The notes under the pieces: model-generated
Databases searched by the model: none
Seen by the model: the letters and a program-made list of their open reading frames with translations, nothing else
What the model was told of the DNA's origin: nothing
From: Caldicellulosiruptor acetigenus
GTDB taxonomy: Bacteria > Bacillota > Thermoanaerobacteria > Caldicellulosiruptorales > Caldicellulosiruptoraceae
DNA length: 64,000 bases
Reading direction: 5' to 3'
Assembly (NCBI RefSeq): GCF_026914305.1
Contig: NZ_CP113866.1
Coordinates: 585,501-649,500 of the forward strand
Part shown: positions 9,438 to 19,137 of the stretch, piece after piece
Layout of the letters: each line of letters begins with the position of its first letter
How positions within the stretch are numbered: position 1 is the first letter of the stretch
Translations under genes and position numbers: made by a program

Positions 9438-10835
9438 ATGATGGAGTTAACTCCTCAGGAGATTGTAAGAGAGCTTGACAAGTATATAGTTGGGCAAGAT
9501 AGGGCAAAAAAGTGTGTTGCCATTGCTCTTCGAAATAGGTATAGGCGTGCAAAGCTCCCAAAGGAGCTTCAGGATGAGATAACGCCAAAGAACATCTTGA
9601 TGGTAGGGCCAACAGGTGTTGGTAAAACAGAGATTGCAAGAAGACTTGCAAAGCTTGTGAATGCCCCGTTTGTAAAAGTTGAAGCAACAAAGTTTACTGA
9701 GGTTGGATATGTTGGAAGAGATGTAGATTCAATGGTTCGAGACCTTGTTGAAAATGCAATTTCTTTAGTTAAGAGCGAGTACATGGAAAGGATGAAAGAA
9801 AGAGCAAAAGCTCTTGTTGAGGACAGAATTTTGGAGATATTAATTCCTGAACCTCAGTCAAGAAAAGCAGGGTTTAAAAATCCGTTTGAAGCACTTTTTG
9901 GTGCCACCTCACAAGAACCAGAGCAGAGTTATCAGACAACAGATGACTATATCAGAACGCAAAGAGAGATTTTGCGCGAAAAACTTCGCTCTGGTGAGCT
10001 TGAGGACAAGGTGATTGAGGTTGAGGTTGAAGATACTGTAAAGCCACCGTTTGAGATGATTATGGGAACAATTTCTGACGAGATGGGGATTTCTTTCCAG
10101 GACGTTTTTGGGTCGCTATTTCCAAAGAAAAAGAAAAAGAAAAAGATGACAATAAAGGAAGCACGCGAGGTTTTAGAGCAGGAAGAGTACAACAAGCTCA
10201 TTGACATGGATGAGGTTATAAAGGAAGCAATTCAGAGAGCTGAGCAACATGGAATCATCTTTATTGACGAGATAGACAAGATTGCAGGAAAAGGTTCAAG
10301 TGTTGGTCCTGATGTGTCAAGAGAAGGTGTGCAAAGAGATATTCTTCCCATTGTTGAGGGAAGTACTGTTATGACAAAATACGGTCCTGTAAAGACAGAC
10401 CACATTCTGTTTATTGCAGCTGGAGCTTTCCATGTTGCAAAGGTTTCTGACCTGATACCAGAACTTCAGGGAAGGTTCCCGGTTGTTGTGGAGCTAAATC
10501 CTTTGACAGAAGAGGATTTCAAAAAGATACTTACACAGCCGAAGAATGCAATTATAAAGCAGTATATTGAGCTTATGAAGACAGAGGGTGTGAACATTAC
10601 CTTTACAGACGATGCAATAGAGGCAATTGCAAAGGTTGCTGTGAAGATAAATGAACAGAGCGAGAATATCGGTGCGCGTAGACTTCACACTGTTGTTGAA
10701 AAGATAATGGAGGATATTTCGTTTGAATATGCAAATGTTGAAAAACCAATTGACCTTGTGATTGACAAGGATTATGTATATTCAAAGGTTTCGGATATTA
10801 TAAAGGACAAAGATTTGAGCAGGTTCATAATATAA
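9438..10835 (+). CDS. hslU: ATP-dependent protease ATPase subunit HslU (ClpY)
   Basis: A 465-residue AAA+ unfoldase that feeds HslV. It has the Walker A motif G-P-T-G-V-G-K-T, the G-Y-V-G-R-D pore loop, an intermediate domain with a lysine run around residues 230-237, Walker B I-I-F-I-D-E-I-D, and a C-terminal sensor-2 G-A-R-R-L. Two ATG codons stand in tandem at 9438 and 9441; AGGTGATAAG precedes the first. Confidence 0.95.
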   Translation: MMELTPQEIVRELDKYIVGQDRAKKCVAIALRNRYRRAKLPKELQDEITPKNILMVGPTGVGKTEIARRLAKLVNAPFVKVEATKFTEVGYVGRDVDSMVRDLVENAISLVKSEYMERMKERAKALVEDRILEILIPEPQSRKAGFKNPFEALFGATSQEPEQSYQTTDDYIRTQREILREKLRSGELEDKVIEVEVEDTVKPPFEMIMGTISDEMGISFQDVFGSLFPKKKKKKKMTIKEAREVLEQEEYNKLIDMDEVIKEAIQRAEQHGIIFIDEIDKIAGKGSSVGPDVSREGVQRDILPIVEGSTVMTKYGPVKTDHILFIAAGAFHVAKVSDLIPELQGRFPVVVELNPLTEEDFKKILTQPKNAIIKQYIELMKTEGVNITFTDDAIEAIAKVAVKINEQSENIGARRLHTVVEKIMEDISFEYANVEKPIDLVIDKDYVYSKVSDIIKDKDLSRFII

Positions 10836-10885
10836 CTTTATGAGTGTCTTCCATCAGGAATTGGTGAAGGGAGATAAATACGCGA

Positions 10886-11680
10886 ATGCAGCAGAGTCTT
10901 CTTGAAAAAATTAGGAAACTCAACAGGGTAATTCAAAGCAAAGACAAAGAAGTCTTGGATTTTGAAAGGCTGTGCTCTGTTGTTGGTGATGTGACAGATT
11001 CGAGTGTATTTTTTATTGACAAGGATGGCAAAGTCATTTGCAAATACATCATGCCTTTTGTGAATGTGGATATAAAGCTTTCTGAAGAGAAAAAGATAGG
11101 TGATAACCTTCAAAAATTTTTCTGGTGGTTTGTGGATACAAGAGCCAATATGAGGTTTTCAGACATCACCAGGATTGCTGAAATCGAGAGCAAAGTTGGT
11201 AGCGAAAAAGAGCTGCTTTGCACATCTGTCCCTGTGATTGGCGGGGGCAGGAGATTCGGCACAGTTTTGGCATTCAAAAGTTTTTCCGCTTTTACAGAAG
11301 AGGATATAATTGTACTTGAATATGCCTCAACTGTGATTGGACTTGAACTTTTAAATCTTTCAAAGGAAGAAGATGAAGAGGAAAAGAAAAAAAGAGAGAT
11401 GATTAAATCTGCAATTGAGACACTTTCTGTATCTGAGCTTGAAGCGCTTGTGCATATTTTTGATGAACTGAAAGGCAATGAAGGACTTTTAGTTGCAAGC
11501 AGAGTTGCTGACAAGGTTGGAATTACACGGTCTGTCATTGTAAATGCGCTCAGAAAGTTTGAAAGTGCAGGACTTATAGAGACAAGGTCGCTTGGTCTCA
11601 AAGGCACATATATAAAGGTGTTAAATGAAATGGTGAGGGATGAGATAGAAAAGCAAAAAGAGAAGCTAAAGTTAAAGTGA
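10886..11680 (+). CDS. codY: GTP-sensing transcriptional repressor CodY
   Basis: A 264-residue CodY: an N-terminal GAF domain that senses branched-chain amino acids, a linker, and a C-terminal winged helix-turn-helix (A-S-R-V-A-D-K-V-G-I-T-R-S-V-I-V-N-A-L-R) close to the invariant family signature. It represses amino-acid uptake and biosynthesis and, in Bacillus, motility. It closes the dprA-codY block and is followed by a strong terminator, so the fla/che operon downstream is probably a separate unit. Confidence 0.94.
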   Translation: MQQSLLEKIRKLNRVIQSKDKEVLDFERLCSVVGDVTDSSVFFIDKDGKVICKYIMPFVNVDIKLSEEKKIGDNLQKFFWWFVDTRANMRFSDITRIAEIESKVGSEKELLCTSVPVIGGGRRFGTVLAFKSFSAFTEEDIIVLEYASTVIGLELLNLSKEEDEEEKKKREMIKSAIETLSVSELEALVHIFDELKGNEGLLVASRVADKVGITRSVIVNALRKFESAGLIETRSLGLKGTYIKVLNEMVRDEIEKQKEKLKLK

Positions 11681-11690
11681 GGGGAAAGAT

Positions 11691-11740
11691 GAGGATAGCA
11701 GGGGGTATTATAATGCGTGCCTCTTGCTATCCTCTTTTTT
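11691..11740 (+). terminator. Terminator between codY and the flagellar operon
   Basis: GAGGATAGCA (11691-11700) and TGCTATCCTC (11725-11734) form a perfect 10-bp stem followed by six T. Confidence 0.92.
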
Positions 11741-11835
11741 AATGTAATTTTCAGTCTAAAAAATTTTGTATGGTATTTTTATCAAAAATTTTGTAAAATA
11801 AAATAAAAGATTGTCGAAAAATAGAGGGGTAAAAA
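11741..11835 (+). promoter_or_regulatory. Probable promoter region of the fla/che operon
   Basis: This AT-rich segment between the codY terminator and flgB should hold the operon promoter. A TAAAAT (11794-11799) could be a -10 box, but no -35 of matching spacing is clear and no sigma-D type box was found. The ribosome site is GAGGGG near 11825. No CodY box was recognised by eye. Confidence 0.4.
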
Positions 11836-12237
11836 ATGATAAATATGTTTGATAAAATTGACCTTTACAAAAAGGCACTTGACTGGGCGTGGAAGAGAAA
11901 CGAAATAATCTCAAACAACATAGCAAATGCAGACACGCCTGGCTATAAGGCAAAAGATTTAAATTTTGAAGCATTCTTACAAAAAAGTTTGAACCAAGAA
12001 GAGAATTTAGAACTTGTGACAACCGATGAAAGACATATAAAAGAAAGCAGTAGCAGCCAAGACAATTCCATAGAAGTGCTTGACAGCAGTCTGCAGATGA
12101 GACTTGACCAGAACACTGTGGACATAGAACAGGAGATGGGGAAACTGCTGCAAAATTCGCTGTATTTTGACGGTGTTTCACTTCAGCTTTCAAGAGAGAT
12201 AAACAAGTGGAAGACGGTTATCAAGGAAGGAAGGTGA
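11836..12237 (+). CDS. flgB: Flagellar basal-body rod protein FlgB
   Basis: A 133-residue proximal rod protein and first gene of the operon. The N-terminal rod motif N-I-A-N-A-D-T-P-G-Y-K-A-K-D is diagnostic. FlgB is secreted by the flagellar export gate and builds the rod above the MS ring with FlgC and FliE. It lies 6 bases before flgC. Confidence 0.95.
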   Translation: MINMFDKIDLYKKALDWAWKRNEIISNNIANADTPGYKAKDLNFEAFLQKSLNQEENLELVTTDERHIKESSSSQDNSIEVLDSSLQMRLDQNTVDIEQEMGKLLQNSLYFDGVSLQLSREINKWKTVIKEGR

Positions 12238-12243
12238 TAAAGA

Positions 12244-12687
12244 ATGGGAATGTTTGATGCAATAAATATTTCTTCTTCGGCTTTGGCTGCACAGCGTGTC
12301 AGAATGGATGTAATTGCTCAAAACATCGCAAACGCAAACACTACAAGAACAGAAAATGGTCAGCCCTACAGAAGAAAGGTTGTCGTTTTTGAAGAAAGAA
12401 AACAGAGCTTTTCTGACATATTAAATCAGAAGATTGGTCAGGCTCAATCTTCATCTTATGGCGGTGTGAGAGTAAAGGCCATTTTAGAAGACCCAAGTCC
12501 GTTTAAAAAGGTATATGACCCTACCCATCCCGATGCTGACCAAAATGGGTATGTAAATTATCCTAATGTGGACATTGTCACAGAGATGGTTAACATGATT
12601 GAAGCATCACGTTCGTATGAGGCAAATGTCACTGCTCTTAACATTACAAAGTCTATGATAACAAGAACATTTGAGATAGGTAAATAA
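12244..12687 (+). CDS. flgC: Flagellar basal-body rod protein FlgC
   Basis: A 147-residue rod protein. The N-terminal motif Q-N-I-A-N-A-N-T-T-R and C-terminal flg_bbr_C segment (V-N-M-I-E-A-S-R-S-Y-E-A-N) show the rod/hook fold. It lies between flgB and fliE, the standard order. Confidence 0.95.
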   Translation: MGMFDAINISSSALAAQRVRMDVIAQNIANANTTRTENGQPYRRKVVVFEERKQSFSDILNQKIGQAQSSSYGGVRVKAILEDPSPFKKVYDPTHPDADQNGYVNYPNVDIVTEMVNMIEASRSYEANVTALNITKSMITRTFEIGK

Positions 12688-12708
12688 ACGAGGGGGATTT
12701 TGTAGACA

Positions 12709-13023
12709 ATGGTTGGCAATGTAAATTTTGATAATATTTCAAATGTTTTTGAGAAGCAGTTCTCAAGCATAAATACAAACAGCGCAAGTACTCAAAATTC
12801 CCAGGTTTCGTTTGTCGATTTTCTCTACAAGGCATTAGAAGGTGTAGATGGGCTTCAAAAAGAAGCAGATTATCAGAACAACCTATTTTTGCTGGGACTT
12901 TCTGCAAACCCGCAAGATGCGATAGTAGCCTCTGAAAAAGCTTCTATAGCTTTGCAGCTGACCTTGCAGATTCGAAACAAGATTTTAGATGCATACAATG
13001 AGATTATGCGCATGCAGGTGTAA
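12709..13023 (+). CDS. fliE: Flagellar hook-basal body protein FliE
   Basis: A 104-residue protein that joins the MS ring to the rod. Visible family features are F-V-D-F-L-Y-K-A-L near residue 40 and the C-terminal L-T-L-Q-I-R-N-K-I-L-D-A-Y-N-E-I-M-R-M. The ribosome site AGGGGG is about 12 bases from the ATG, longer than usual. Confidence 0.93.
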   Translation: MVGNVNFDNISNVFEKQFSSINTNSASTQNSQVSFVDFLYKALEGVDGLQKEADYQNNLFLLGLSANPQDAIVASEKASIALQLTLQIRNKILDAYNEIMRMQV

Positions 13024-13055
13024 CTTTTTTATTTCTTTGCGGGGAGGTATTATAG

Positions 13056-14738
13056 TTGCCTCAGTTTTTAAATGATTTTTTGAAAAATATAAAAGAAAAA
13101 TGGAGTAGCTTATCCAAATCGCAGAAGATTATGTTTGTTGTATCTTCTTCTATAATACTATTATCGGTCATTGCAGCCATTTACATTACAACAAGACCTC
13201 ACTATGTCACAATCTTTTCTGGTCTTGACCCGAAAGAGGCAGCAGAGATTCAAAACATTTTAAGCGAGCAAAAGATTGATTCAAAAGCTGCAAACGGTGG
13301 TACAACTATATTGGTAAGAGATACTGATGTTGACAGGGCAAAGATGGCAGCAGCTCAAGCAGGGTATCCTAAAAACAGCAGTATCACATTTGAAGATGCG
13401 CTAAAGCTTTCAAGTTCTATGACGGCAACAGAAGCTGATAAAAGAAGGACGTTTATAAAACTCAAAGAAAGTGAAATTCAAGAGGCTCTAAAACAGATGT
13501 CAGATTACATAGAGGATGCGGTTGTAAATCTGAGCGTACCTGAGGACTACACTTTTGCGCTAAAAAGCGAGGCAACAAAACCCACAGCGAGTGTAAAACT
13601 TACTTTGAAAAAGAGCTTAAGCTCAGACCAGATAGAGGGTATTCAGAGGTTTGTTGCAGCCTCTGTTGAAGGACTTTTGCCAGAAAATGTAGTTATAATA
13701 GACAACAAAGGCAATTATCTTTCAGAAAATTCATCCGATTCAACAGAGGGACTTTCGAGCAAGCAGCTTCAGCTCAAGATTGCTACTAAAAATGAGATAG
13801 AGAAAAAAGTAAAAGAGCTTCTGGGAAGCTATGTAAGTTCTCCTGAAGATGTGAAGGTTTCAGTAAATTTAGATATGAATTTTGATATGCAAAAGATAAG
13901 CGAAACAAAATACTCACCTGTTTTAGAAGATAGTGGAATAGTTGTGTCTAAAAAGACTACAAAAGAGGAAGCTCAGAGCACAAATTCTTCATCCAACGGG
14001 GTTCCTGGTACTGATACAAATCCTACACAGAATACAACACAGTATCCCATTTCATCTCAGGGAGGGCAGTCTACATATATAAAAACTGATGAGACTGTAA
14101 ATTACCAGAATAATGAAAAAAAGATTGAGACTATAAAAGCACCTGGTACCATCAACTATGACAAGTCTTCAATAGCAGTTGTGCTATACAGATATGTTAC
14201 ATATACTCAGGAAGATTTTGAAAAATCTGACCAGGCAAAAAACATGAGCTGGGCGCAGTTCAAGCTCCAAAACCAGAACAATAAAAGGTCGTTTTTGACA
14301 GACCAAAAAGAGGTAGAAACCATTGTGAATCTTATAAAGAGCGCAACAGGCATACAAAATGTAACGGTGGAAGGGTATGAAATCCCCACCTTTGTTGACA
14401 AGCCGCAAAGACAAATTCCTGTTGATTACATCTATATTGCGCTTGCGTTTTTGCTTTTGATGGCATTTGCTGCAAGCCTCTTGATAAAGGCAACAAGGAG
14501 CAAACCTCGTAGGCTTGAGCTTGCGGGTGTTGGACCTGTAGAGATTTCAGAGGAAAAACCCACAGCTGAGGAGATTTTGCACGAGGCCGAAAAGAGAAAA
14601 GAAGCAGAAGTTGAAGAGATAAATGTCGAGGAATTTGGTGTTAGCCAGTATGAAAAACAGATTGACAAGCTTTTAAAAGAAAAGCCTGAAATAGTTGCAC
14701 AGCTTCTCAGAAACTGGCTCAACGAAGATTGGGAGTGA
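13056..14738 (+). CDS. fliF: Flagellar MS-ring protein FliF
   Basis: A 560-residue membrane protein starting at TTG with GGGGAGGT upstream. Transmembrane segments lie near residues 25-45 and 455-475, flanking the periplasmic ring-building domains (F-S-G-L-D-P-K-E-A at the start of the first). A Ser/Thr/Asn/Gln-rich stretch around residues 305-345 is the usual variable loop. The cytoplasmic C-terminus (Q-L-L-R-N-W-L-N) is the FliG-binding tail. fliG follows after 9 bases. Confidence 0.95.
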   Translation: MPQFLNDFLKNIKEKWSSLSKSQKIMFVVSSSIILLSVIAAIYITTRPHYVTIFSGLDPKEAAEIQNILSEQKIDSKAANGGTTILVRDTDVDRAKMAAAQAGYPKNSSITFEDALKLSSSMTATEADKRRTFIKLKESEIQEALKQMSDYIEDAVVNLSVPEDYTFALKSEATKPTASVKLTLKKSLSSDQIEGIQRFVAASVEGLLPENVVIIDNKGNYLSENSSDSTEGLSSKQLQLKIATKNEIEKKVKELLGSYVSSPEDVKVSVNLDMNFDMQKISETKYSPVLEDSGIVVSKKTTKEEAQSTNSSSNGVPGTDTNPTQNTTQYPISSQGGQSTYIKTDETVNYQNNEKKIETIKAPGTINYDKSSIAVVLYRYVTYTQEDFEKSDQAKNMSWAQFKLQNQNNKRSFLTDQKEVETIVNLIKSATGIQNVTVEGYEIPTFVDKPQRQIPVDYIYIALAFLLLMAFAASLLIKATRSKPRRLELAGVGPVEISEEKPTAEEILHEAEKRKEAEVEEINVEEFGVSQYEKQIDKLLKEKPEIVAQLLRNWLNEDWE

Positions 14739-14747
14739 TAAATTGCA

Positions 14748-15755
14748 ATGCCAAGAAGTGAGATTTCTGGAAAACAAAAAGCTGCTATGCTTTTAATTGC
14801 GCTCGGGCCTGAGAGGTCAGCAAAGATTTTTAAGCACTTAAAAGAAGAGGAGATTGAAGAGCTGACATTAGAGATAGCCAATATAAGAACAGTATCACCG
14901 GAACAGAAGCAAGCTATCTTAGAAGAATTTTACAATTTATGCCTTGCACAGGAGTACATTGCAGAGGGTGGTATTGACTATGCAAAAGAGGTTTTGGAAA
15001 AGGCGCTCGGTCCAGAAAAGGCCAAAGAGGTCATAGAAAAGCTCACGGTATCACTTCAGGTAAGACCTTTTGACTTTATTAGGAAAGCTGATGCATCACA
15101 AATTCTCAACTTTATTCAGAACGAACATCCACAGACAATAGCGCTTGTTATATCGTATTTAAAACCACAGCAGGCTGCTCAGGTTTTGGCATCCCTGCCA
15201 CAGGAAAAACAGGCTGATGTTGCGCGAAGAATTGCGCTTATGGACAGGACCTCACCGGATGTCATACGAGAGGTTGAAAAGGTACTGGAGAAAAAGCTCT
15301 CATCTGTTGTCATGCAAGATTACACGGTAGTGGGTGGTATTCAGGCTATTGTTGATATATTGAATGCTGTTGACAGGGGTACAGAAAAGAGGATTTTGGA
15401 AGCTCTTGAGCTTGAAGATGTTGAACTTGTTGAAGAGATTAGAAAGCGCATGTTTGTATTTGAAGACATTGTCAAGCTTGACAACAGGTCTATCCAGAGG
15501 ATTTTGCGTGAGGTTGAGAACAACACACTGGCAATTGCTCTCAAAGGTACAACTGAAGAGGTCCGAAAAGTTATCTTTAGCAACATGTCAAAACGTATGG
15601 CAGAGATGATTCAAGAAGATATGGAGTATATGGGACCTGTTAGAATACGTGATGTTGAAGAAGCACAGCAAAAGATTGTTAACATTATAAGGAAGCTTGA
15701 AGATGCCGGCGAGATTGTAATTTCTCGTGGCGGGGGAGATGAGATAATTGTCTAA
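14748..15755 (+). CDS. fliG: Flagellar motor switch protein FliG
   Basis: A 335-residue rotor protein linking FliF to FliM/FliY and to the stator. Armadillo motifs include N-E-H-P-Q-T-I-A in the middle domain, and the C-terminal torque helix carries charged residues (L-D-N-R-S-I-Q-R-I-L-R-E-V). Its last 8 bases overlap the fliH start. Confidence 0.95.
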   Translation: MPRSEISGKQKAAMLLIALGPERSAKIFKHLKEEEIEELTLEIANIRTVSPEQKQAILEEFYNLCLAQEYIAEGGIDYAKEVLEKALGPEKAKEVIEKLTVSLQVRPFDFIRKADASQILNFIQNEHPQTIALVISYLKPQQAAQVLASLPQEKQADVARRIALMDRTSPDVIREVEKVLEKKLSSVVMQDYTVVGGIQAIVDILNAVDRGTEKRILEALELEDVELVEEIRKRMFVFEDIVKLDNRSIQRILREVENNTLAIALKGTTEEVRKVIFSNMSKRMAEMIQEDMEYMGPVRIRDVEEAQQKIVNIIRKLEDAGEIVISRGGGDEIIV

Positions 15756-16503
15756 TGTTATCAGAAATAACCAGGTACTAATTCAAAATCCAGTTGAGAC
15801 AAACTACAAAGTGCTTCTTGAAAAGCTTATAAAGGCAAGGGCTGAGATTGAGCACTATGAAAGAAGGTTAAAAGAGCAAGAAGAAGAGTTTGAAAAACAA
15901 AAAAATAGAGCCGAGGTTCTTCAAAAAGAAGCTGAGGAGATCTTGAGTAAGGCAAAGGAAGAGGCGCAGAAGATAGTAGATGAAGCAAACGTCCGCGCCC
16001 AGACAATTTTACAGCAGGCACAGGAAGATGGCTACAGAGAAGGATTTGAGAAGGGTTTGCTTGATGCTCAAAAAGAATATGAAAAGATGCTTGAAAATAT
16101 AGAAGTTCAAAAGGCAATGATACTCAAAGAAAGAGAATATATTCTTAAAGACCTTGAAAACAAGGTTTTGCTCCTTGTACCTCAGATTCTAGAGAAGGTT
16201 TTGGAGAGGGAGATAAAAGACAAAAGCTTTTTAGAGCAGTACATTAAAAACGCCATTTTGCAGCTTTCAATTCGAAGCAGTTTGGCTATAAGAGTGAGTG
16301 AAGAAGATTTTGAGTATGTAAATAGCAAGCTTGATGAGATTTTGCGTGGGATTGATGGAATTGACAAAGTAGATGTAAAAATTGATAAAGCCTTGAGAAG
16401 CGGTGATGTGGTGATTGAAACCCCATACGGTTTTGTTGAAACAGGTGTGAGGATGCGACTTGAGAAGATTCAGGAAATAGTTTTGTCTTTGCTTGGTGAT
16501 TGA
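15748..16503 (+). CDS. fliH: Flagellar export regulator FliH
   Basis: A 251-residue stator of the export ATPase. It starts at TTG 15748 inside the end of fliG, with GGGGGAGAT upstream. Residues about 25-100 form a long charged coiled coil with a G-Y-R-E-G-F-E-K-G segment; the C-terminal half resembles V-ATPase subunit E. fliI follows directly. Confidence 0.92.
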   Translation: MSNVIRNNQVLIQNPVETNYKVLLEKLIKARAEIEHYERRLKEQEEEFEKQKNRAEVLQKEAEEILSKAKEEAQKIVDEANVRAQTILQQAQEDGYREGFEKGLLDAQKEYEKMLENIEVQKAMILKEREYILKDLENKVLLLVPQILEKVLEREIKDKSFLEQYIKNAILQLSIRSSLAIRVSEEDFEYVNSKLDEILRGIDGIDKVDVKIDKALRSGDVVIETPYGFVETGVRMRLEKIQEIVLSLLGD

Positions 16504-16504
16504 A

Positions 16505-17800
16505 ATGATTGAAAAATTAAAATCAAAGGTTGAAAATGCAAACTTTTACCAGTTCACCGGGTTTGTTAACCAGGTGATAGGTCTTACAATAGAATCGCAG
16601 GGTCCGGCTGTTAGCATAGGCACACTTTGCCGGATAAAAGCTGCAAAGACAGAGACCTTAGCAGAGGTTGTAGGGTTTAAAGAGAACAAAGTGCTTTTAA
16701 TGCCGTACTCTGACCTTGTTGGCGTGTTTCCCGGCTGCAAGGTGATTGCACAGGACAGCATATTTGAGGTGAAAGTGGGAAAAGAGCTTTTAGGCAGAAT
16801 CCTTGACGGTCTAGGTCAGCCAATTGACGGCAAAGGGGAGATAAAGTCAAAGATAAAATACCCTGTTGAAAACAGGGCGCCAAACCCGCTCGAAAGACCC
16901 AGGATAGACACCATAATGCCGCTTGGAATAAAGGCTATAGACACTCTTTTGACCATTGGCAAGGGACAGAGAGTTGGCATATTTGCAGGAAGCGGCGTTG
17001 GCAAAAGTACCCTTCTTGGCATGATTGCCCGAAATGCAAAGGCGGATGTAAATGTTCTTGCGTTGATTGGTGAAAGAGGAAGAGAGCTCAAAGAGTTTTT
17101 AGAAAAGGATTTGAAGGAAGAAGGGCTTAAAAGGTCTGTTGTGGTTGTGGCAACATCTGATGAGTCGGCACTAAAAAGAGTCAAGGCGGCATACGTTGCA
17201 ATGGCAATTGCAGAGTATTTTCGCGACCAGGGGCTTGATGTTCTTTTCTTAATGGACTCGCTTACAAGGTTTGCCATGGCTCAAAGAGAGATAGGTCTTG
17301 CGGTTGGTGAGCCGCCAGTATCAAGAGGCTATACACCGTCTGTGTTTTCTATCATGCCAAAGCTCTTGGAGCGTGCTGGGAAAAATAGAAAAGGGTCTAT
17401 CACGGCACTTTTCACTGTGCTTGTTGACGGTGATGATTTTAACGAGCCTATTACTGACACAGCACGGGGTATTTTGGATGGTCACATTGTCCTGTCAAGG
17501 GCGATAGCCAATAAAAACCATTATCCGGCAATTGATGTGCTTGCAAGCATTAGTAGGGTGATGAACGATATTGTTGAGCCTTCTCACAGGGAGCTTGCGA
17601 ACGAGACAAAACGAGTTTTAGCTGTGTACAGGGAAGCAGAGGATTTGATAAACATCGGTGCATATACGAAAGGGTCAAACCCGGAGATTGACAGGGCGAT
17701 TGAACTTTTGCCACGGATAAACCAGTTTTTAAGACAGGATGTTGACGAGAGATTTGAGTTTGAAGAGGAGATTGAGATGCTAAAGGCTATAATTTCATAA
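16505..17800 (+). CDS. fliI: Flagellar export ATPase FliI
   Basis: A 431-residue F1-beta-like ATPase that energises flagellar protein export. Walker A is G-S-G-V-G-K-S-T and Walker B is V-L-F-L-M-D-S-L; R-E-I-G-L-A-V-G-E-P-P is a family signature. In-frame TTG 16493 and GTG 16496 overlap fliH; ATG 16505 is preferred because the protein then begins M-I-E-K-L, though no choice has a strong ribosome site. Confidence 0.94.
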   Translation: MIEKLKSKVENANFYQFTGFVNQVIGLTIESQGPAVSIGTLCRIKAAKTETLAEVVGFKENKVLLMPYSDLVGVFPGCKVIAQDSIFEVKVGKELLGRILDGLGQPIDGKGEIKSKIKYPVENRAPNPLERPRIDTIMPLGIKAIDTLLTIGKGQRVGIFAGSGVGKSTLLGMIARNAKADVNVLALIGERGRELKEFLEKDLKEEGLKRSVVVVATSDESALKRVKAAYVAMAIAEYFRDQGLDVLFLMDSLTRFAMAQREIGLAVGEPPVSRGYTPSVFSIMPKLLERAGKNRKGSITALFTVLVDGDDFNEPITDTARGILDGHIVLSRAIANKNHYPAIDVLASISRVMNDIVEPSHRELANETKRVLAVYREAEDLINIGAYTKGSNPEIDRAIELLPRINQFLRQDVDERFEFEEEIEMLKAIIS

Positions 17801-17827
17801 AACGCTTTTTGAAAGGTTGAAAAGAAA

Positions 17828-18286
17828 ATGGAAAGGTTCAGGTTTGAACAGCTTTTGAGAATAAAAACGCAGTTTGAAGAGATAAAAAAGAGTGAGCTTG
17901 CTAAGCAAAATCAGATTTTGAAAGAGTACATTGCACGAAAACTTGAACTGGAAAAGAATATGAATAAAGTCAAAGAGGATTTAAAAACTCTTTGCCTGAA
18001 TGGTTTTTCGCCTCAGCAGTTAAAACTTTATTCTCAGTTTCTCGCCGTGTTAAAAAAAAGAAGGGATGTTCAAGACCAGCTGATTTACTATCAACAACTC
18101 AGGGTTGATGAAAAGAAAAAAGAGGTAATAGAAAGCATGATCGAAAAGAAAAAGTTTGAAAAGCTAAAGGAAAGGTATTTATTAAATTTGATGAATGAAA
18201 TAAAACAGCTTGAGAACAAGGAACTTGACAGAGTGATGTCATACAAAATCTACAAAGGTATAGGTGATAGAAGTGGCAGAGACTAA
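17828..18286 (+). CDS. fliJ: Flagellar export chaperone FliJ
   Basis: A 152-residue, almost wholly helical, charged coiled-coil protein in the invariant place after fliI. FliJ sits in the centre of the FliI ring and binds FlhA. The sequence is weakly conserved, so the call relies on M-E-R-F-R-F-E-Q-L-L at the start, coiled-coil character and position. The next gene overlaps its end. Confidence 0.88.
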   Translation: MERFRFEQLLRIKTQFEEIKKSELAKQNQILKEYIARKLELEKNMNKVKEDLKTLCLNGFSPQQLKLYSQFLAVLKKRRDVQDQLIYYQQLRVDEKKKEVIESMIEKKKFEKLKERYLLNLMNEIKQLENKELDRVMSYKIYKGIGDRSGRD

Positions 18287-19094
18287 GCTTGCAGAAGCTT
18301 TATCAGCTGAAAATAAGCCAAAAAAGAAAGAGAAGAAAAAGAGAAAGGGTTTATTAATATTTTTAGTAGTATTTCTAATTGTTGCCGGAGCGTCGTTTGC
18401 CGCTGTGTACTTTAATCTTTTTGGTGCAAAAAATGTTTTAGATGGACTTATAAAGAAAACACCATTTGCAAAAAGTACAAGTAAGACACAGAGCATTGAT
18501 TTGCAAAAGGTCTATGAAAAGCAGATTGCAGACCTTCAAAAACAAAAAGAGGCTCTGCAGTCAAAACTTTCTTTACTGGAAAAGCAAAATGCTAATTTGC
18601 AAAAGCAGATAGAAGATTTGACTATGAAAATAACCGACCTTACTTCAAAGCAGCTAGAGGCTCAAAACAAAACAAAATATTTTGCAAGTTTGCTTCAGAA
18701 TATGGACTCAAAAAAAGCTGCAAAGATAGTTGAGAACTTGCTGGATACAGATATTCAAGTAGCAAACAGCGTGCTTGAAGCGATACCATCCGAAATTGCA
18801 TCAGAGATACTATCAAATATTGCGCCTGAGAAGACGATAAAATTATTAGGGATTTCAAACGCAAATCAAAAGACAAATTCTGAAGATATTTCTATTTTGA
18901 TAGACATCTATAAAAACATTGACCCCAAAATTGCAGCATCAATATTTGAAAATATGATGAGTGATAATACAAAATACGGATTGGTGATTAGAATATTGAA
19001 ATCACTTGATACAAAAACATCTTCGCAAATAATAAGTAACATGAGTGCTGAAAATGCTGCAAAGGTTACCTCAAGCCTTTCAGCATTGAGATAA
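18273..19094 (+). CDS. YlxF/MotE-like membrane protein with MgtE N-terminal-like domain
   Basis: A 273-residue protein occupying the ylxF position between fliJ and fliK. A Lys-rich cytoplasmic start is followed by one transmembrane segment (about residues 25-45), a coiled coil (about 75-135) and a C-terminal helical repeat (S-K-K-A-A-K-I-V-E-N-L, P-K-I-A-A-S-I-F-E-N-M) like the MgtE intracellular N domain. GTG 18273 is preferred, with AGGTGAT five bases upstream; GTG 18264 overlaps that site. MotE-type proteins help stator assembly in other bacteria; the exact role here is inferred. Confidence 0.75.
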   Translation: MAETKLAEALSAENKPKKKEKKKRKGLLIFLVVFLIVAGASFAAVYFNLFGAKNVLDGLIKKTPFAKSTSKTQSIDLQKVYEKQIADLQKQKEALQSKLSLLEKQNANLQKQIEDLTMKITDLTSKQLEAQNKTKYFASLLQNMDSKKAAKIVENLLDTDIQVANSVLEAIPSEIASEILSNIAPEKTIKLLGISNANQKTNSEDISILIDIYKNIDPKIAASIFENMMSDNTKYGLVIRILKSLDTKTSSQIISNMSAENAAKVTSSLSALR

Positions 19095-19137
19095 TCTAAA
19101 TTTAAACTTTTAAAAAGAAAGGGGGGAAAAGGAGAAG